Source: JACMQX01 sp044225675 (GTDB lineage: Bacteria > Pseudomonadota > Gammaproteobacteria > Burkholderiales > Burkholderiaceae_C). Taken from it: 64,000 nucleotides of DNA. Below are positions 26,540 to 36,811 of this stretch, piece after piece (within the stretch, counting starts at the first letter, position 1; each line of letters opens with the position of its first letter). A program made the position numbers and the translations under genes. The notes below the pieces were generated by a model. It had not been told where the DNA came from and made no database searches. It saw nothing but the letters and a program-made list of their open reading frames with translations. The stretch is from the NCBI GenBank assembly GCA_044225675.1, contig JBGAIH010000009.1:89032-153031 (forward strand), written 5' to 3'.

Positions 26540-27898
26540 TCAGGCGGCTTTCAGCTGCGGCGCGGCGAACATGTCTTCCATCTCCTTGCGGATGCGGAAA
26601 GCACGTGTGGCTGTGTCCATCGCCACGTCGGCCCAGGTGAGCGACTGGCCTTTGCGCACCGGGCGCACCACCTTCACGTCGTGCGCCAGGCCCAGGGGCA
26701 GGCCGCCGACCTGAGCGGAGGTCTGCGCGGGCAGCAGCTTGCCCCACACGGTGTAGCCGCCTTCGCCGTCGAGCATCTCGCCCGGTGCCAGGTCCTTCTT
26801 GGCCGTGGCCACGACGTCGGCGTTCCAGCACGTGGCCACGCCGGTGGCCTCGCCGCGCAGCGCGACGCTCGCAACCGAGACCCCCACCTCCAGGCCGATC
26901 AGATGCCAGCGCTTGTACAGCGTGAAGTAGCGGCCGCTCGGATCGGTGTGGGCGTTGTATTCCTCGAAGCAGTTGCGGATGTACTCCGTCTCGCCTTCGA
27001 CGGTGACCCACACCCCCATGCGGATGTCGTAGGGGATCTTGCGTCCATTGGCCTCCAGCGAGGAGATGACCTCGACCATGCCCTTGCGCTCCAGCACGCC
27101 GCCTTCGCTGATCGGCCGCGTGACGAAGGGAATGTCCTCCACGCTCGCCGGCGGATACAGGAGGCCGTTGGACGGCACCGTGAGCCCGGTCGCGTTGGCC
27201 ACGGCGGTGCTTTCGATCGACGGCTTGGAGCCGTCCAGGAAGCTGTTGAACATCTTCGGGTTGAGGCCGCCGCGCCGCGCCTGCTCGGGCGTCAGGCCGT
27301 AGTTGCCCCAGACCGTCTCGGGCGTGGACTCGCAGAAGTGCGGCAGCCACTTGTGGCCGCGGCCGGCCGCGACGACGGGAAAGCCGCAGGTGCGGGCCCA
27401 GTCGACCAGATCGCAGATCAGCGCGGGCTGGTCGCCGAAGGCCAGCGAGTACACCACGCCGGCCTGCGCGGCCTTGCGTGCGAGCAGCGGACCGCAGAAG
27501 GCGTCGGCCTCCACCGTCACGTTCACCACATGCTTGCAGTGGGCGAAGGCGGCCAGGCAGTGGTCGACCGCGGCGATCGGATGGCCCGTGCATTCCACGA
27601 TCACGTCGATCGCCGGATGGCGCGCGAGCGCTTCCCAGTCGTCGCTGATGAAGGTGGTGCCGCGCCGCAGGGCGTCGTCGAGCGACGTGGCCTCGGTGCG
27701 GGCAGGCTCCCAGCCCACGCGGGCCAGATTGGCGCGGGCGCCGTCGGGCGAGAGGTCGGCAATGCCGACCAGGTGCACGCCGGGCGTGCGCGGAACCTGG
27801 GCCAGGTACATGGAGCCGAACTTGCCGGCGCCGATGAGGCCGATGCGCACCGGCTTGCCGTCGGCCGCGCGCTGAAGGAGCTTGGCGTGCAGGTTCAT
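26540..27898 (-). CDS. SAF-domain NAD(P)-dependent oxidoreductase (COG4091, homoserine-dehydrogenase-like)
   Basis: A 452-residue protein. The N-terminal Rossmann fold shows RIGLIGAGKFGSMYLAQVP (18-36) and ECTGHPIAAVDHCLAA, as in homoserine dehydrogenase and Gfo/Idh/MocA-type enzymes. The C-terminus (about 365-430) resembles a SAF domain (KDLAPGEMLDGEGGYTVWGK). Catalytic function of this COG is not established, as far as I know; a semialdehyde or sugar-acid substrate is plausible. It lies three bases after the PhyH-like dioxygenase gene, so the two are surely co-transcribed. Calling it true homoserine dehydrogenase would be wrong: the ACT domain and threonine-pathway context are missing. Confidence 0.8.
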   Translation of the reverse strand: MNLHAKLLQRAADGKPVRIGLIGAGKFGSMYLAQVPRTPGVHLVGIADLSPDGARANLARVGWEPARTEATSLDDALRRGTTFISDDWEALARHPAIDVIVECTGHPIAAVDHCLAAFAHCKHVVNVTVEADAFCGPLLARKAAQAGVVYSLAFGDQPALICDLVDWARTCGFPVVAAGRGHKWLPHFCESTPETVWGNYGLTPEQARRGGLNPKMFNSFLDGSKPSIESTAVANATGLTVPSNGLLYPPASVEDIPFVTRPISEGGVLERKGMVEVISSLEANGRKIPYDIRMGVWVTVEGETEYIRNCFEEYNAHTDPSGRYFTLYKRWHLIGLEVGVSVASVALRGEATGVATCWNADVVATAKKDLAPGEMLDGEGGYTVWGKLLPAQTSAQVGGLPLGLAHDVKVVRPVRKGQSLTWADVAMDTATRAFRIRKEMEDMFAAPQLKAA

Positions 27899-27901
27899 GC
27901 G

Positions 27902-28783
27902 TCAGGCCGCCTTCTTCATCGTGTCGAAGGGTTCGGACGAGGTGACGAGCGCGCTGGCGGGCATGCCGTTCTTCCACGGCAGGTCCACCGGGTAGTTCTT
28001 GAGCAGGCAGTCGTCGGGCAGGGTCTCGATCGGCGTGAAGTCGCGGTGGGCGATGTATTCGGGCCGCTTGAAGCGCCGCACGTGGTTGGACACGGCGCAC
28101 AGGCTGAGGTAGACGCTCACGCGGTTCCAGGGCGACAGGTTGCTGGTGGAGGCATGCACCAGGCAGGAGTGGAACAGGATCATCGAGCCGGCCGGGCCCT
28201 TGGGGCTCACGATGCCGCCGTTCTTGCCGCCTGCGCGCTCGACCAGTCGTGCAATCAGATCGTTGCTCACCGTCCACAGCGGATAGCTCGTGGTGGTCAG
28301 ATCGTGATTGGCCTCCACCACACCCTTCTTGTGGCTGCCGGGGATGAACATCAGCGGGCCGTTGTACTCGTTGACGTCGTCCATGAAGATGGCGACGTTC
28401 ATCGCGCGCTCGGTCGGCATCATGTCGTCGTTGAGCCAGGTGCCGTAGTCCTGGTGCCACTGCCAGACGTCGCCTTCGAAGGCCATCTTGCCGTTGATCT
28501 TGAACTGGTGCATGTACAGCTTCTCGCCGAACAGGTCCTCGACCGGCTCGACCATGCGCGGGTGACGCGCCAGCCGCGCGAAGGGCTCGCTGTACATGTG
28601 CGCGGCAAAGTTGGTGCGTACGGCCTCCTTGCCCTTTTCGCGCACGTTGTAGGCCTCGCGCCGGCTGTACAGCTCGGGCACGGCGTCGGTGAGCGTGCGC
28701 ACCTCCTCCGGCCGGAACAGGCCGGGGAAGAAGAGGTAGCCGTCGCGGTCGAACTGGTCTTTCTGTTCCTGCGTGAGTCTCAT
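27902..28783 (-). CDS. Phytanoyl-CoA dioxygenase (PhyH) family Fe(II)/2-oxoglutarate oxygenase
   Basis: A 293-residue non-haem iron hydroxylase. The iron triad is visible: His 110 and Asp 112 in WQWHQDYGTW, and His 210 in CLVHASTSN. Arg 221 in SPWNRVSVY is in the place that binds 2-oxoglutarate. The stretch WHQDYGTWLNDDMMP recalls ectoine hydroxylase EctD (WHSDFETW type), but no ectoine genes are near and the histidine after TW is replaced by Leu, so the substrate is different or unknown. The start overlaps the GntR regulator's stop (ATGA). It is the second gene of a four-gene operon. Confidence 0.88.
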   Translation of the reverse strand: MRLTQEQKDQFDRDGYLFFPGLFRPEEVRTLTDAVPELYSRREAYNVREKGKEAVRTNFAAHMYSEPFARLARHPRMVEPVEDLFGEKLYMHQFKINGKMAFEGDVWQWHQDYGTWLNDDMMPTERAMNVAIFMDDVNEYNGPLMFIPGSHKKGVVEANHDLTTTSYPLWTVSNDLIARLVERAGGKNGGIVSPKGPAGSMILFHSCLVHASTSNLSPWNRVSVYLSLCAVSNHVRRFKRPEYIAHRDFTPIETLPDDCLLKNYPVDLPWKNGMPASALVTSSEPFDTMKKAA

Positions 28784-29484
28784 CGCTTGTCTCCTGGATG
28801 GGCGGTTGGGGATGCTTGAAGGGATTCGAGCCGGATCGCTAGCCGCTCGGTGAGGTCGGCGCTCGCCTGAAGGGCGTGATGCTCGACGAGGCAGACCGCG
28901 CGCGCGGCATCGCCGGCGGCAATCGCCTGCGCGATCGATTCATGCTCGTCCCAGACATGTTCGCGCTGGCGCGAGGACTGCAGCACCGCGCCCATCACCC
29001 GGCGCAGGTGGCGCCAGTGCAGATGCGCGCTCTGCTCGATGAGCGGGTTGTGCGAGGCGGCGTAGATGGCGTTGTGAAAGGCCATGTCCGCGTCGATCAT
29101 GGCCTGGATGTCGCGGCCGCGCGCGGCCTTGCGACCCTGCTCGATCAGCCGCGGGTCGAGCCGCCAGCGGTGTTCCGCAGCCAGCCGGGCGGCCAGCGCG
29201 TCAAGCGCGCCGCGCACCTGGTACACCTTGGCGGTCCATTGCGCATCAAGGGGCGCGACCTGAACGCCGCGGCCCGGGGCATCGAGCACGAAGCCGTCCT
29301 TCTTGAGCAGGCGCAGTGCCTGCAGCACGGGCTGTCGCGAGACCGCCAGGCGCTCGGCTATGTCTTCCTGGGTGATGCGCTCGCCCGGGGCGAGCGAGCC
29401 GTCGCTGATGGCGTCCAGCAGCGCGCGGTAGACCTGGTCGACGAGGTCCGGCGTGGCGGCGAGCTTGACGAGGGTGGCAGGCAT
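28780..29484 (-). CDS. GntR-family transcriptional regulator, FadR/FCD subgroup
   Basis: A 234-residue regulator. The N-terminal winged helix-turn-helix (about 10-75) shows ISDGSLAPGERITQEDIAER and LAVSRQPVLQALRLLKKDGF. The C-terminal all-helical FCD ligand domain (about 85-220) carries the metal-binding pattern ADMAFHNAIY and HESIAQAIAAGDAARA, ending VEHHALQ. The start at ATG 29484 is used rather than the longer frame, because the operator palindrome at 29496-29507 lies within that extension. Likely ligand: the operon's substrate or an intermediate. The stop overlaps the next gene by four bases. Confidence 0.9.
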   Translation of the reverse strand: MPATLVKLAATPDLVDQVYRALLDAISDGSLAPGERITQEDIAERLAVSRQPVLQALRLLKKDGFVLDAPGRGVQVAPLDAQWTAKVYQVRGALDALAARLAAEHRWRLDPRLIEQGRKAARGRDIQAMIDADMAFHNAIYAASHNPLIEQSAHLHWRHLRRVMGAVLQSSRQREHVWDEHESIAQAIAAGDAARAVCLVEHHALQASADLTERLAIRLESLQASPTAHPGDKR

Positions 29485-29495
29485 GATCTTTGAAT

Positions 29496-29507
29496 TCTGT
29501 ATACAGA
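29496..29507. promoter_or_regulatory. Likely operator of the GntR regulator
   Basis: TCTGTATACAGA is a perfect 12-base palindrome. It contains the GTATAC core seen at many FadR-subfamily GntR sites, and it lies 11 bases upstream of the regulator's start codon. Binding there would block its own promoter or translation start region (autoregulation). The divergent hydrolase begins 225 bases away. Confidence 0.65.
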
Positions 29508-29614
29508 GAGGCGCCAGCATAGCGGCTTTCCACCGGGCTGTCACGGGCGCGGGCCAGCCGGGTCCGCATCGACAGGAGGGGCATGGGCTGGAAACGGGCC
29601 GGGAGGGCCAAGCC

Positions 29615-29661
29615 GGAGCCAGGCAGGAGGCCAGGCAGGAGGCCAGGCAGGAGGCCAGGCA
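29615..29661. repeat. 12-bp tandem repeat, about four copies
   Basis: GGAGGCCAGGCA repeats in 29626-29637, 29638-29649 and 29650-29661, with an 11-base first copy at 29615-29625. It sits in the non-coding gap before the alpha/beta hydrolase. Read in the hydrolase frame it would encode Gly-Arg-Arg-Pro repeats, but translation is unlikely to begin there. Confidence 0.85.
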
Positions 29662-29732
29662 GCGGCAGGACAGCGCGCCCGGTGCTGTGCCAAGATAGGC
29701 CTCTTTGGCAAGCTCATTCAGGAGGCAAGACG

Positions 29733-30593
29733 ATGGCTCGACTCGACGGCGCCTGGCTCGACAGCATGTACAACAACCGCGCCCTGGTACCGGATCACGC
29801 GGACTACTTCAGCCGCTGGGCGGCCGAGTCGGCGCGCGTTCGCGCCACCGGGCCCGCGCAGCTCGACGTGGCCTATGGCGACGGCCCTGCGGAGACACTG
29901 GACATCTTCGCGCCGCCAGCCGGGCGCTCCGGCAGGGCGCCGGTGCTGGTGTTCATCCATGGCGGCTACTGGCGTTCGCTCGACAAGTCCGACCACTCCT
30001 TCGTGGCACCGGCGTTCACGCGGGCAGGGGCCTGCGTCGTCGTGCCCAACTATGCCCTGTGTCCGGCGGTGACCATTCCGCAGATCTGCCTGCAGATGGT
30101 CAAGGCGCTGGCCTGGGTCCACGCCCACATTGCGCAGCATGGCGGGGACCCGTCGCGGATCACGGTGGTCGGCCATTCGGCGGGCGGGCACCTGGCGGCC
30201 ATGCTGCTGGTCTGCCAGTGGAAGCGCTGGTCCTCCAGTCTGCCGGATGCGCTGGTGCGAAATGCCTTGTCGCTGTCCGGCCTGTACGAGTTGGAGGAGG
30301 TGATGCACACGCCTTTTCTCAGGGACTCGCTGCGGCTCACCCAGGAACAGGTGCTGCAGACCAGCCCGGCGTGGATGCCTGCGCCGGCGAAGGGCGAGCT
30401 CTACACAGTCGCCGGCGCCGACGAGAGCCCGGAGTTCCTGCGCCACAACGCGTTGATCCAGAAAGCCTGGGGTGAGAAGGTCGTTCCGGTCCGCGAGGCG
30501 CTGCTCGGCCTGAACCACTTCAGCATCGTCGATGCGCTCGCGCAGCCGGGTCACCGGCTGCATGGCTTTGCGCTGAAGCTGCTGGGTCTCTGA
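29733..30593 (+). CDS. Alpha/beta hydrolase, kynurenine-formamidase-like
   Basis: A 286-residue serine hydrolase. The oxyanion motif HGGYW (76-80) and nucleophile elbow GHSAGGH (147-153, Ser 149) are the pattern of arylformamidase-type enzymes. The acid is probably in VAGADESPEF and the histidine in LGLNHFSIVD. The start at ATG 29733 has a strong AGGAGG site at 29720-29725; the longer frame running through the repeat is rejected. No kynurenine genes are near, so the substrate is open; an ester or lactone feeding the neighbouring oxidative operon is a possibility. Confidence 0.87.
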   Translation: MARLDGAWLDSMYNNRALVPDHADYFSRWAAESARVRATGPAQLDVAYGDGPAETLDIFAPPAGRSGRAPVLVFIHGGYWRSLDKSDHSFVAPAFTRAGACVVVPNYALCPAVTIPQICLQMVKALAWVHAHIAQHGGDPSRITVVGHSAGGHLAAMLLVCQWKRWSSSLPDALVRNALSLSGLYELEEVMHTPFLRDSLRLTQEQVLQTSPAWMPAPAKGELYTVAGADESPEFLRHNALIQKAWGEKVVPVREALLGLNHFSIVDALAQPGHRLHGFALKLLGL

Positions 30594-30641
30594 GGCGAGG
30601 ACACGCCGACTCGGATGTGTCGCGCGGCGACGCCGCGCCGA

Positions 30642-31619
30642 TCACATCAGCAGGTGCTCGCCCGCGTTGTCGCCGCCCAGGATCACGTAGTTGACCTTGC
30701 GAATGTCCATGAGCTTGCGGCCGCCCGCATACGAGATGGAGCTCTGCACGTCCTGCTCCATCTCGACCAGGGTCTCGGCCAGACGGCCCTTGACCGGCTC
30801 GAGGATGCGCTTGCCTTCGACGTGGCGGTACTCGCCCTTGTTGAAGTCGCTCGCGCTGCCGTAGTACTCCTTGTAGAGCCGGCCGTCGACTTCCACCGTC
30901 TGTCCGGGCGACTCCTCATGGCCGGCCAGCATCGAGCCGATCATCACCATGGTCGCGCCGAAGCGGATCGACTTGGCGATGTCGCCATGCTCGCGGATGC
31001 CGCCGTCCGCAATGATGGGCTTGGTCGCCACGCGGGCGCACCACTTGAGCGCCGAGAGCTGCCAGCCGCCGGTGCCGAAGCCCGTCTTCATGCGGGTGAT
31101 GCAGACCTTGCCGGGGCCGATGCCGACCTTGGTCGCGTCAGCGCCCCAGTTCTCCAGGTCGATGATCGCCTCGGGCGTGCCCACGTTGCCGGCGATGATG
31201 AAGGACGCCGGCAGCTTCTGCTTGAGATGGCCGATCATGTTCTTGACGCTGTCGGCATGACCGTGCGCGATGTCGATCGTGATGTACTCGGGCACGAGGC
31301 CCTCGGCGGCCAGGCGGTCCACGGTTTCGTAGTCGGGCTGCTTGACGCCCAGCGAGATCGAGGCGTAGGCGCCGCGCGCATGCATGTCGCGCACGAACTT
31401 CACGTTGTCGAGGTCGAAGCGGTGCATCACGTAGAAGTAGCCGTTCTGCGCCATCCACACGCAGATCGACTCGTCGATCACCGTCTTCATGTTGGCCGGC
31501 ACCACCGGGATGCGGAAGCTGCGGCCGCCCAGCTCCACGCTGGCGTCGCATTCGGACCGGCTTTCCACGCGGCATTTGCGCGGCAACAGCAGGATGTTGT
31601 CGTAGTCGAAGATTTCCAT
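30642..31619 (-). CDS. guaC: GMP reductase
   Basis: A 325-residue TIM-barrel enzyme of the IMPDH family that reduces GMP to IMP with NADPH. The start at ATG 31619 gives MEIFDYDNILLLPRKCRVES. The active-site Cys 173 lies in GIGPGKVCITRMKTGFGTGG, which marks GMP reductase rather than IMP dehydrogenase. No CBS domains are present, and RRVANG-type IMPDH loops are absent. VKQPDYETVDRL and GSMLAGHEESPG agree with the type found in Gram-positives and many proteobacteria. No purine riboswitch is visible upstream. Confidence 0.94.
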   Translation of the reverse strand: MEIFDYDNILLLPRKCRVESRSECDASVELGGRSFRIPVVPANMKTVIDESICVWMAQNGYFYVMHRFDLDNVKFVRDMHARGAYASISLGVKQPDYETVDRLAAEGLVPEYITIDIAHGHADSVKNMIGHLKQKLPASFIIAGNVGTPEAIIDLENWGADATKVGIGPGKVCITRMKTGFGTGGWQLSALKWCARVATKPIIADGGIREHGDIAKSIRFGATMVMIGSMLAGHEESPGQTVEVDGRLYKEYYGSASDFNKGEYRHVEGKRILEPVKGRLAETLVEMEQDVQSSISYAGGRKLMDIRKVNYVILGGDNAGEHLLM

Positions 31620-31940
31620 GGTTCCAAGCTCCGTAGAGGCTGTGTTGCAACAGTGGGCGCTTGGAATGGACCCGGTTCGTGCCGCGCAATCCACGAGGGA
31701 CGGGGCACAAAAAACCGGGCCGCAATTGCTTGGGCCCGGTGATTGATTCTACCCGCCGCGATGCGGGAGCGGCCAGCCCCGCTGGGCTATGGGCCTCATA
31801 TGGCAAGGCTTATGCGGCAGCGGCGCGCGCGGTGGAGTCTGGCGCAGCAGATGAAGGCGCGGCAGCGCAAGAGCGCCGAAAGGGCGGCAAGGACGGCAAG
31901 GGCGTGAGAGGGCGCGAAAGGGCACTGTCCGGCGCCGGCC
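31620..31940. other. Gene-free 321-base gap between guaC and the exported CxxC protein
   Basis: It holds the guaC upstream region, the minus-strand terminator at 31709-31740, and about 200 bases of low-complexity, purine-rich sequence with repeats such as GCAAGGACGGCAAGGGCG. No reading frame with codon character, no RNA gene and no clear promoter were seen. Confidence 0.6.
31709..31740 (-). terminator. Intrinsic terminator, minus strand, upstream of guaC
   Basis: The eight-base stem ACCGGGCC (31714-31721) pairs with GGCCCGGT (31733-31740). On the minus strand it ends in six T. It would stop transcripts of the exported CxxC protein gene (minus strand, 31941-32621) before they reach guaC. Confidence 0.82.
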
Positions 31941-32621
31941 TCATTCGGCGCAGCGCGAGGCGGCGGCCGTCACGATGCGGCCGCGCGCGTCTTCCACCCA
32001 GCCGGCCACCCGCAGCCGGTCGGGGTTGGCGCCCTCGGGGATGCGCATGGCACGCGACTCCTCCAGCCGCATCGCGCCGCGGCGCACGGGCCGGGTCCAT
32101 TCGACGCGCAGTGCGTTGCGCACGAGCTGGCGCTCCACCGTGGAGCCTTCGGTGCCGGCCGGCAGGGTCTCCAGCAGGACCAGCCAGCCGGTCAGGGCCG
32201 TCGCCGGTCGGCTGGCCCCGCCGCCGCGCAGCTCGATGGACACACCCAGATAGCCGTTGTAGGGCAGGCCATGCGCCACCCGAAGGCGCGGCGCCGCCGT
32301 GCCGGGCACGCGCCGCTCCCGTGCCGACGTGGCCGCGGGCAGGGGCAGGCCCAGCGCTTCGAGGCGTTCCGCCGCATCGCGCGTCGCCACGGCCGACAGC
32401 GCGCCGTCTTCGCCTTGCGGGCCGGGCGCCACCCAGTCCACGGCCAGCGCGCGTGGCGCCGGCTTGGGGGCGGCCACGTCGGCCCAGCAGCCGGCGCAGT
32501 CGGCGTTGATGAAGCGCTCCAGCAGCGCCGTCGGTCGGGCCTGGCCGTCGCTGGAGCAGGACGACTGCGCGTGGACGGTCATGCTGCACAGCAGACAGGT
32601 GAGGGCCAGCAGGTGTTTCAT
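31941..32621 (-). CDS. Exported protein with a CxxC motif, function unknown
   Basis: A 226-residue protein with a classical signal peptide (MKHLLALTCLLCSMTVHA, cut near 18-20). The mature part has ALLERFINADCAGCWADVA with Cys 42 and Cys 45 in a CxxC arrangement close to the N-terminus. This recalls thioredoxin-like or DUF1223-type exported proteins, but the rest does not show their fold clearly. Later there are two Gly/Arg-rich stretches and a final CysAlaGlu. I do not recognise a function. It is divergent from uvrD with a 55-base gap and ends in the terminator at 31709-31740. Confidence 0.7.
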   Translation of the reverse strand: MKHLLALTCLLCSMTVHAQSSCSSDGQARPTALLERFINADCAGCWADVAAPKPAPRALAVDWVAPGPQGEDGALSAVATRDAAERLEALGLPLPAATSARERRVPGTAAPRLRVAHGLPYNGYLGVSIELRGGGASRPATALTGWLVLLETLPAGTEGSTVERQLVRNALRVEWTRPVRRGAMRLEESRAMRIPEGANPDRLRVAGWVEDARGRIVTAAASRCAE

Positions 32622-32676
32622 GCGGAGATTGTCCTTCGGGTGGGGCGCTTGCGCAGGGCGTTCCTACAATGAGCCC

Positions 32677-35094
<2,418 letters not shown>

Positions 35095-35112
35095 GCGGCG
35101 CGTTCGCGCCGC
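35095..35112. terminator. GC hairpin in the uvrD/FecR convergent gap
   Basis: GCGGCG pairs with CGCCGC around CGTTCG, directly after the uvrD stop. There is no T-run, so it is at best a weak intrinsic terminator or a transcript-end stabiliser for both converging genes. Confidence 0.4.
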
Positions 35113-35137
35113 GTGAATGCCAGGCGCAGAGCGCCGC

Positions 35138-35902
35138 TCAGCGCTGCGGCATGGTCATGGCCGGGTGCGTCTCGCCGGGCTTTTGCTCCATGTAGCCCAT
35201 GCCGTCCTTCACGCCCTTGCGGCCCGCGATCTGCCAGGCGGTGCGCTGGTTGACCAGCATGGCGAGGAATTCGAGTTCCTCGTCGGTGTGGTTGATCGCC
35301 TTGGCCGGTGTCAGCATGCGGCCGTCCTTGGGCTCGACCTCGCCCCAGAAGGCCTGGTGGTAGTCGGCGCGGCTGACCGCCCGGTCGGCGCCGGCCGCCA
35401 TGTCGACGGTGCCATAGCAGTTGCAGAAGTAGCCGCGGCCCCCCTGGTCGGCGAAGATCTCGGTGTACACGCCGGTGCCGCGGATGCCGGCGGTGATGGT
35501 CGGCGTGACGATCTGCCGGCTCGTGCCCTTGCCCCAGACGCTGACCACCGCGCCGGTGATCATTCGCAGCACGCTGACGGAAAACAGGCTGCTCCCCCGC
35601 TCGACGCTGACCATCGAGTTCTGCCGCACCTGGAACGCCGAGTTGCCGATGACGAAGATCAGGTTCGAGCCGGGCCCGGTCTGCACCTGGTCGCCCGTCA
35701 GCACGGTCTGCTGGGCCGTGAGGCGCTGACCATTGACCAGCACGTCCCCCTGCAGCTCCACGATGTTGCTGCGCTGCTGCGCGACGGCGGCGCCGAAGCC
35801 GCCCATGGCCGTCCAGGCCGTCGCCGCCTTCAGGAAGCTGCGGCGCTGGAACCAGAGCACTTCGTCATCGGTGCGGCCTTGCAGGGTGTGTCGTTGGGTC
35901 AT
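35138..35902 (-). CDS. FecR-domain protein with Tat-type signal
   Basis: A 254-residue protein. The N-terminus shows QRRSFLKAATAWTAMGGFGA (19-38), a twin-arginine signal, with cleavage likely after AVA (41), so it is probably periplasmic. A FecR-like beta domain follows (about 48-165: GDVLVNGQRLTAQQTVLTGD, FVIGNSAFQVRQNSMVSVE, VVSVWGKGTSRQIVTPTIT and GIRGTGVYTEIF). A region with CNCYGTVDM and then a His-containing tail follows. There is no sigma factor or TonB receptor nearby, so it is probably not an iron-signalling FecR. The start overlaps the stop of the BPSS1780-type gene (ATGA), so they are coupled. Confidence 0.8.
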   Translation of the reverse strand: MTQRHTLQGRTDDEVLWFQRRSFLKAATAWTAMGGFGAAVAQQRSNIVELQGDVLVNGQRLTAQQTVLTGDQVQTGPGSNLIFVIGNSAFQVRQNSMVSVERGSSLFSVSVLRMITGAVVSVWGKGTSRQIVTPTITAGIRGTGVYTEIFADQGGRGYFCNCYGTVDMAAGADRAVSRADYHQAFWGEVEPKDGRMLTPAKAINHTDEELEFLAMLVNQRTAWQIAGRKGVKDGMGYMEQKPGETHPAMTMPQR

Positions 35903-36717
35903 GGGGCATCTCCAGAGGAACGGGGCAGGTCAGTCGGGGCGGGTGCGGAAGGCGCCTGGGGCGCGTCCGGGGTGAAGCAGTCGCGAAAGGTGAACCACAG
36001 CGACGATGAGAACATGGCGGCCATGATCAGCGCCAGCGGCAACATGGCCGTGCCCACGGCCTGCGGCCCGGCGATCAGGCCGAGGACGAGGCTGAACACC
36101 AGGCCCACGCCCGAGAACACCGCCATCCACAGCAGTCCGAACACGGCAAAGGCGCCGATGTTGCGCAGGCAGGCCACGAGGCTGAAGAACAGGCTCTTGA
36201 CCGGCGTGACGCCGTGCCAGTGCACCAGTGCCGGCGCGTGCCAGAACATCAGGAAAAGCGGCGTGTGCAGCACGAGCGCCAGCAGCATCAGCGGGTCCAT
36301 GGCCGGGGTGCCGGCCGCGCCGGCCGCCCCCGCAGCTGCAGCCGTGGCGGGACGGCTGTCGCCGACCAACTGCACGATCCCGAGCACGAGCAGCGAGCCC
36401 GCCGCATAGAGCGCGCCCAGCACCAGCATCGACTGCGCGCGCTCGCGGCCTGCGCGAAACGCGCTGGCCAGCACCGAGGGCATCGGGAAGCGGCCTTTTT
36501 CGGCCTCCTGGGTGGCGGCCATCAGGCCCAGCGTGAACGCGGGCACCAGCGCCGCGCCCAGCACCGTTCCGACGAAGGGCAGCAGCGACAGCAGCACCAC
36601 GACCGACATGAACATGAAGAACAGCCCCGCCATGGCCAATGGCTGGCGGAAGAACGTGCGGATGCCGAGCTTGACCCATGCCATGCCAGTACGAGCGGGA
36701 ACGATGTTCAGTTTCAT
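35899..36717 (-). CDS. BPSS1780-type multi-pass membrane protein
   Basis: A 272-residue inner-membrane protein with about six hydrophobic segments. MKLNIVPARTGMAWVKLGIR and FFRQPLAMAGLFFMFMSVVV are the family's typical N-terminus. An alanine-rich loop (about 125-145) divides the chain, and FRDCFTPDAPQ near the C-terminus is followed by a Pro-rich tail. Function unknown. It is transcribed with the FecR-domain gene, with a four-base overlap. Confidence 0.78.
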   Translation of the reverse strand: MKLNIVPARTGMAWVKLGIRTFFRQPLAMAGLFFMFMSVVVLLSLLPFVGTVLGAALVPAFTLGLMAATQEAEKGRFPMPSVLASAFRAGRERAQSMLVLGALYAAGSLLVLGIVQLVGDSRPATAAAAGAAGAAGTPAMDPLMLLALVLHTPLFLMFWHAPALVHWHGVTPVKSLFFSLVACLRNIGAFAVFGLLWMAVFSGVGLVFSLVLGLIAGPQAVGTAMLPLALIMAAMFSSSLWFTFRDCFTPDAPQAPSAPAPTDLPRSSGDAP

Positions 36718-36811
36718 GAAGGGTCACGATGGATGGCTGTCGGGTCGGGACAGCCGCAGATTACAGGCGGAGGGCCGCCGGCACGTGCCGGTGAGGCCTT
36801 TCGTGCGAAAT

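Noticed and set aside
26513..28819. 768-residue plus-strand ORF over the SAF and PhyH genes
   Set aside because: Shadow: it runs across two genes that both carry clear catalytic motifs on the other strand.
29615..29661. Possible CRISPR-like array
   Set aside because: Units are 12 bases, directly joined, with no spacers.
29583..29732. Upstream start for the alpha/beta hydrolase
   Set aside because: Would translate the 12-bp repeat into Gly-Arg-Arg-Pro repeats; the ATG at 29733 has a strong AGGAGG site.
31620..31740. Purine riboswitch upstream of guaC
   Set aside because: No conserved three-stem core could be read; a plain terminator hairpin explains the structure.
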